Shown: positions 60,187-64,000 of the stretch, in pieces
Position numbering within the stretch: the stretch's first letter is position 1
Layout of the letters: every line of letters starts with the position of its first letter
Translations under genes and position numbers: made by a program
The notes under the pieces: model-generated
Database searches by the model: none
Told to the model about the DNA's origin: nothing
Seen by the model: only the letters and a program-made list of their open reading frames with translations
Source of the DNA: Streptomyces sp. A1136
Lineage (GTDB): Bacteria > Actinomycetota > Actinomycetes > Streptomycetales > Streptomycetaceae
Direction: 5' to 3'
DNA length: 64,000 nucleotides
NCBI RefSeq assembly: GCF_004795055.1
Contig: NZ_SSBJ01000016.1
Span: 62,001 to 126,000, forward strand

Positions 60187-61529
60187 GCAAACGTCCCCTC
60201 GCCGCGGTCCTGACCGCCAACACCGTCTCCATAGCGGGCAGTTCCCTCACCCTCATCGGGGTGCCCTGGTTCGTGCTCCAGACCACCGGAAGCGCCGGCC
60301 GGGCCGGGGTCGTCGCCTTCTGCGCCACTCTGCCCGTGATCGTGGCGGCCCTCGTCGGCGGCCCCGTCATCGACCGGATCGGACGCCGCCGGGTGTCCGC
60401 CGCCTCCGACCTGATCTGCGCGCTGTCCGTCGGCGCCATCCCGCTGCTGCACTACGCGGGGCTGCTGGAGTTCTGGATGCTGTGCGCCCTGATGGCGCTC
60501 GGCGGCCTCGTCCACACCCCGGGCCTGACCGCCCGCGGCGTCCTGCTCCCCGACCTCGCCGAACACGCCGGCACCCCCCTCGCCCGTGCGGCCGGTTTCT
60601 ACGACGCCGTCTCGCGCGGTGCCCGCATGATCGGGGCCGCCCTGGCCGGACTGTTGATCGCCGCGTTCGGGGCCGAGTCGATCCTGCTCGTGGACGCCGC
60701 CACCTTCGCCGCGTCGGCTCTGCTGGTCACCGCCTTCCTGCGGGGCGTGCCGGCGGCCGAGCCGCAGCGTGCCGCGGGGAAGATCTCGTTCGCCGGCTAC
60801 CGGGGCGAACTCGCGGAGGGCTGGGGCTTCGTGACCCGGTCGCGGCTGCTGCTGGGCATCACCTTGATGGTGATGACGACCAACGGCCTGGACCAGGGCT
60901 GGTCCTCGGTCCTGCTGCCCGTGCACGGCCGCGAGGCCCTCGGCGGTCCCGCCGCGATCGGCCTGATGGTGTCCCTGTTCGGCGGCTCCGCGCTGCTCGG
61001 CGCGCTCCTCTACGGGATGTGGGGCGAGCGGCTGGACCGCCGGACGGTGTTCGCGGTGGCGTTCCTGCTGTGCGGGGCGCCCCGGTACCTGGTGGCCGCC
61101 GTCACCGACACCCCGTGGCCGCTCGCGGTGACCATGGCGCTGTCGGGGCTGGGGGCGGGCGTGCTCAACCCGATCCTGTCCACGGTGGTCTACGAGCAGG
61201 TGCCGGACGCGCTGCGCAGCCGGGTCGCCGGGGTGACCACGGCGGGCTGTGAGTTGACGATGCCGCTGGGCGGTCTCGCGGCGGGCATGCTGGTCGACGG
61301 TTTCGGCGCCGCCCCGGCGCTCCTCGCCTTCGGCGGCGTCTGCCTGTTGGCGACGCTGAGCCCCCTGGTGTTCCCGGCCTGGCGCGGCATGGACCGTCCG
61401 GCGCTCCCGGGAGGACCGGAGGTGCCGGGAGGGCCGGAGGGCGCGCGGGTGGCGGCGGCCGGTGCCCCCGTGCCGGCGGCGGGTCCGCCCGTACCGGTCA
61501 GCAGGACGGAACCGGCGCCCCTCGGTTGA
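60183..61529 (+). CDS. MFS exporter (enterobactin exporter EntS-like / multidrug type)
   Basis: The protein has 448 residues with twelve membrane helices. LTLIGVPWFVLQTTGSAGRAG starts the fold and GPVIDRIGRRRVSAASDL is the loop 2-3 motif (motif A-like DRxGRR). The C-terminal 45 residues are a Pro/Gly/Ala tail (PALPGGPEVPGGPEGARV). The substrate is unknown. The last 32 bases overlap the end of the Lon-like gene on the other strand. Confidence 0.85.
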   Translation: MSKRPLAAVLTANTVSIAGSSLTLIGVPWFVLQTTGSAGRAGVVAFCATLPVIVAALVGGPVIDRIGRRRVSAASDLICALSVGAIPLLHYAGLLEFWMLCALMALGGLVHTPGLTARGVLLPDLAEHAGTPLARAAGFYDAVSRGARMIGAALAGLLIAAFGAESILLVDAATFAASALLVTAFLRGVPAAEPQRAAGKISFAGYRGELAEGWGFVTRSRLLLGITLMVMTTNGLDQGWSSVLLPVHGREALGGPAAIGLMVSLFGGSALLGALLYGMWGERLDRRTVFAVAFLLCGAPRYLVAAVTDTPWPLAVTMALSGLGAGVLNPILSTVVYEQVPDALRSRVAGVTTAGCELTMPLGGLAAGMLVDGFGAAPALLAFGGVCLLATLSPLVFPAWRGMDRPALPGGPEVPGGPEGARVAAAGAPVPAAGPPVPVSRTEPAPLG

Positions 61530-62295
61530 GTGCGCGGAGGGCGTCCACCGCGCTGGTCAACGAGGTGACGGGGATCAGCCGGAGTCCCTCGGGGAGCTCG
61601 GAGCGGGCGTCGGAGCACTCCGCCTTCGGGACGAGGAACACGCTCGCCCCGTCGCGCTTGGCGGCCTGCGTCTTGAGGGCGACACCGCCGACCGCGCCGA
61701 CGTCGCCCCCGGCGTCGATGGTTCCCGTACCGGCGATGACGCGGCCTCCGGTGAGGTCGCCGCCGCTGCCGTCGCCGTCGAGCTTGTCGACGATGCCCAG
61801 GGAGAACAGCAGGCCGGCGCTGGGGCCGCCGACGTCGGCCAGGTGGAGCTCGGCCTTCACCGTCTTGGGGTCCTTGCGCAGGTAACCGAGCGCGGCCTCG
61901 GAGGCGCTCGACTGGGACGTGGCCATTTCCTCCAGGTTGTGCTGCTCGATCTCCTTGTCGCTTCCGCCCGACGGGTAGACGGCCTCCCGGGGCATGACGG
62001 CCCGGGTGTGGTCGAACCAGCGGGAGACGAGTTCGGGCAGCCGTACCGTCGAGGAGGGGCCGGTGGCCTGGATGGTGGTCATCCGCAGCTGGCCCCTGGT
62101 CTCCCGGGTGGGGGCGCCGGTGACGACGATGACGGGCTTGCCGTCGCGCGCGCCGAGCACGTCGGCGGTGAGCCCCGGCTGGGCGATCACGAAGGGCAGC
62201 GGCGCGAAGGCCGCCGCGACGAACAGCCCGAGGACGGGCAGGGCGCAGAGGCCCAGGGCAGCGGGACGCGGCAGACGTGTGAGGCGAGAGAGCAC
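61498..62295 (-). CDS. Membrane-anchored Lon-like (S16) serine protease
   Basis: The protein has 265 residues. One N-terminal membrane helix (GLCALPVLGLFVAAAFAPLPF) and a C-terminal S16 domain are seen, with Ser159 in ADVGGPSAGLLF and Lys208 in VGGVALKTQAAKRDGAS, the Ser-Lys dyad. YlbL-type relatives carry a PDZ domain between; here the middle region (residues 40-130) has no obvious PDZ motif. It would act outside the membrane. Confidence 0.85.
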   Translation of the reverse strand: MLSRLTRLPRPAALGLCALPVLGLFVAAAFAPLPFVIAQPGLTADVLGARDGKPVIVVTGAPTRETRGQLRMTTIQATGPSSTVRLPELVSRWFDHTRAVMPREAVYPSGGSDKEIEQHNLEEMATSQSSASEAALGYLRKDPKTVKAELHLADVGGPSAGLLFSLGIVDKLDGDGSGGDLTGGRVIAGTGTIDAGGDVGAVGGVALKTQAAKRDGASVFLVPKAECSDARSELPEGLRLIPVTSLTSAVDALRALNRGAPVPSC

Positions 62296-62442
62296 TCGGT
62301 CAATCTATCGGGCCCGTGCGGAACGCCATCGTGCGCACGCCAGTGCCCGCGCCCCGGCGGACCGGGACCCGGCGCCCGCCCCGCCCCGCCGCAGGAGGCC
62401 TCGGCGCGAGCCCGTAGGCGCCACATCACGCGCGCCGGCCCA

Positions 62443-62517
62443 TCGGCGCGGGCCGGTGGCGCGGGCGTCGGCGCGGGCCGGTGGCGCGGACATCGGCGCG
62501 GGGCGGTGGCGCGGAAG
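62443..62517. repeat. 25-bp tandem repeat, three copies
   Basis: Units at 62443, 62468 and 62493 share TCGGCGCGGGCCGGTGGCGC with small changes. It ends just before the IclR stop at 62521. It may form hairpins and is a candidate VNTR. Confidence 0.8.
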
Positions 62518-62520
62518 GGC

Positions 62521-63162
62521 TCAGCGCAGGGCGTCGGCGACCTCGCGGGCCGCGTCGACCACGCGCGGGCCGACCCGCTCGGGCACGGCGTCGGCCAGCA
62601 TGACCACGCCGACGCTGCCCTCCAAGCCGGTGATGCCGACCAGTGGCGCCGCGGCGCCACTGGCGCCCGCTTCGAGCTCCCCGTGGGTCAGGGTGTACCC
62701 GGGCTCCGTGAGCGCGCCCTGACGGGCGGCCAGGATGGCCCGCCCGGCGGCCCCGCGGTCCAGCGGGTGGCGGAAGCCGGCCCGGTAGGCCACGTGGTAG
62801 TCGGTCCAGGTCGGTTCCACGACGGCCACCGCGAGCGCCTCGGTGCCGTCGACGAGCGTCAGGTGCGCGGTGGCCCCGATGTCCTCGGCGAGGGAGCGCA
62901 GCGCGGGCAGGGCCGCCTCGCGGACGAGCGGGTGGACCTGACGTCCCAGCCGGAGCACGCCGAGCCCGACCCTGGCCCGGCCGCCGAGGTCGCGGCGGAC
63001 CAGGGCGTGCTGTTCGAGCGTGGCGAGCAGACGGTAGACGACGGTGCGGTTGACACCGAGGCGGTTGGAGAGCTCGGTGACGGTCAGACCGTGGTCGGTG
63101 TCCGCGAGCAGCTTGAGAACCCTGAGCCCTCGGTCGAGGGTCTGGGAGGTTTCCGCAGTCAC
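62521..63162 (-). CDS. IclR-family transcriptional regulator
   Basis: The protein has 213 residues. SQTLDRGLRVLKLLADTDHGLTVTELSNRLGVNRTVVYRLLATLEQHALV is the winged helix. The effector domain contains ATAHLTLVDGTEALAVAVVEP and HPLDRGAAGRAILA. Shorter than typical IclR proteins of about 250 residues, but complete. GTG 63162 follows GGGAGAGG. The dyad TCCGC-TTA-GCGGA at 63333-63345 upstream is a likely operator. Confidence 0.88.
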   Translation of the reverse strand: MTAETSQTLDRGLRVLKLLADTDHGLTVTELSNRLGVNRTVVYRLLATLEQHALVRRDLGGRARVGLGVLRLGRQVHPLVREAALPALRSLAEDIGATAHLTLVDGTEALAVAVVEPTWTDYHVAYRAGFRHPLDRGAAGRAILAARQGALTEPGYTLTHGELEAGASGAAAPLVGITGLEGSVGVVMLADAVPERVGPRVVDAAREVADALR

Positions 63163-63621
63163 GACGCCTCTCCCTCTTTCACTGGGCGGCGGTGACTCTC
63201 GCGGGGTGGAGCGCTGCCGGTCCCTCGGCGACGCACGGAGAGGCCGCCGGTTGCGGCCATGGCATGGCTCCGGCTGCGCTCCCGCGGCGGCGCTGCCACG
63301 GGGCGTTCGATGCGGGGACAGTAGCGAGCAGGTCCGCTTAGCGGAAGACCTCGTCCACAATCCGGGCGCCTAGCGCCGGTTTGTTCCGTTTTTTTCCGGC
63401 CCGTGTGTCAATTCGTGATGTTCTTGCGTCTGAATTTCTTTCGAGTGACAACCACTGCCCCGCGTTCATGTCCGTAGCGGACCCGCGCCGCGTCGAGCGA
63501 CCGACCGAGGGACGAACGCCCCATATCGAATCCGACGTCGATCACGTCGATCAACGGTACGAGGGCCGATCGCGCACGGACCGGTCCTCGTACCCGCGGC
63601 GACGCGCGGTGACGACACGCG
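63163..63621. other. Intergenic region between the IclR gene and the helicase gene
   Basis: No convincing gene is present. It is more AT-rich than its surroundings between about 63375 and 63460, and contains a T-run (GTTCCGTTTTTTTCCGG) at 63380 and the dyad TCCGC-TTA-GCGGA at 63333-63345, the likely operator and promoter of the IclR gene. Confidence 0.5.
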
Positions 63622-64000
63622 TCACCGCATCCGGGTGGCCCACTCCTGGACCTTCTTGATGCGCTCCCGCAGCTGCCCCGCCGTCGCCTCCGCGCTCGGC
63701 GGGCCGCCGCACACCCGGCGCAGCTCCGTGTGGATCACCCCGTGCGGCTTGCCGCTCTGGTGGACGTACGCGCCGACCATCGTGTTCAGCGACTTGCGGA
63801 GCTCCAGCAGCTCCTTGTGCGAAACCACAGGGCGCCGGTCGGCGGGCAGCTCCAGCAGGTCCGCCTCGGTGTCCGGCTTGCGCCGGCTGTGCGCGATCTG
63901 CCGGGACTGCCGCTTCTGGAGCAGCATCTGCACCTGGTCGGGCTCCAGCAGTCCGGGGATGCCCAGGTAGTCCTGTTCCTCCTCGCTGCCGGGGTGCGCC
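63622..64000 (-). CDS. DEAD/DEAH-box helicase, 3' end only
   Basis: The last 126 residues of a protein that runs off the right edge. AHPGSEEEQDYLGIPGLLEP, QVQMLLQKRQSRQIAHSRRK, SLNTMVGAYVHQSGKPHGVIHTELRR and QLRERIKKVQEWATRMR are familiar from the C-terminus of a streptomycete DEAD/DEAH helicase. No helicase motif is inside the window, so this rests on memory of that tail. Confidence 0.7.
   Translation of the reverse strand, partial: AHPGSEEEQDYLGIPGLLEPDQVQMLLQKRQSRQIAHSRRKPDTEADLLELPADRRPVVSHKELLELRKSLNTMVGAYVHQSGKPHGVIHTELRRVCGGPPSAEATAGQLRERIKKVQEWATRMR

Noticed and set aside
63381..63659. Plus-strand open frame of 92 codons between the IclR and helicase genes
   Set aside because: It has no clear Shine-Dalgarno, no domain, and runs into the helicase gene on the other strand; the region looks like promoter DNA.

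Overview
The window is chromosomal DNA of a Streptomyces-type actinomycete. The GC content is very high, coding third positions are almost all G or C, GTG and TTG starts are common, and several family-restricted genes are present: an SsgA-like sporulation protein, DUF2017, DUF6412, class E and class F sortases, and the CysO/Mec cysteine system. The order rdgB, rph, nagF, nagE1, nagE2, MBL hydrolase, cysM, cysO, mec, amino acid permease, DUF2017, clpS, pncB, pncA, ssgG, hpd, Lrp regulator matches what I remember of the S. coelicolor core chromosome around SCO2903-SCO2928. That comparison is from memory, not from an alignment.

Left part (1-31,000) is more accessory. It starts with a truncated AA10 lytic polysaccharide monooxygenase that has a DasR-type operator upstream, then a translationally coupled pair (NlpC/P60-like secreted protein and a very long, repeat-rich SPFH membrane protein), tRNA-Lys, and a class F sortase with a likely substrate whose ribosome binding site lies in a hairpin. 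Next is a phosphonate-use operon (HutC-type regulator, FAD oxidoreductase, phosphonatase-like hydrolase). Its transporter has been reduced to one small fusion of the start of an ATPase and the end of a solute-binding protein. After these come an LAHTG surface protein, a ROK regulator divergent from a sugar-type oxidoreductase, an FAH-family enzyme, a YidC paralogue, a class E sortase, a SEC-C protein overlapping a Vsr-like nuclease, a second nuclease-like protein with an AbiEi-like N-terminus, a three-gene ABC-2 exporter, a class A PBP, and a guanidinium exporter preceded by a guanidine-III riboswitch.

Middle part (31,000-48,300). A bcp peroxidase is followed by two tandem, related HNH endonuclease genes built from repeated modules; the second is broken by a one-base frameshift. 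Just after them is a well-folded class I tRNA with the unexpected anticodon UAG. Then come rdgB, a lipoprotein, rph and the GlcNAc phosphotransferase genes nagF/nagE1/nagE2 with three DasR operators. The cysteine cluster (mec, a Cys leader peptide, cysO ending in GGSK, cysM) forms a sulfur-carrier route to cysteine. clpS-DUF2017 diverge from pncB-pncA (NAD salvage) around a perfect palindrome.

Right part (48,300-64,000). This holds an M6 secreted metalloprotease, two RDD membrane proteins, ssgG, a glycolate-oxidase-like flavoprotein, a TPR protein, hpd divergent from an Lrp regulator, an ArsR-type regulator coupled to an MFS exporter under a palindromic operator, a Lon-like serine protease, an IclR regulator, and the 3' end of a DEAD/DEAH helicase at the right edge.

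The most unusual items are the modular HNH pair beside the odd tRNA, the collapsed phosphonate transporter, the SD-sequestering hairpin before the sortase substrate, and the riboswitch-exporter pair. Start positions were chosen from Shine-Dalgarno sequences and overlaps seen in the sequence. No database search was possible.
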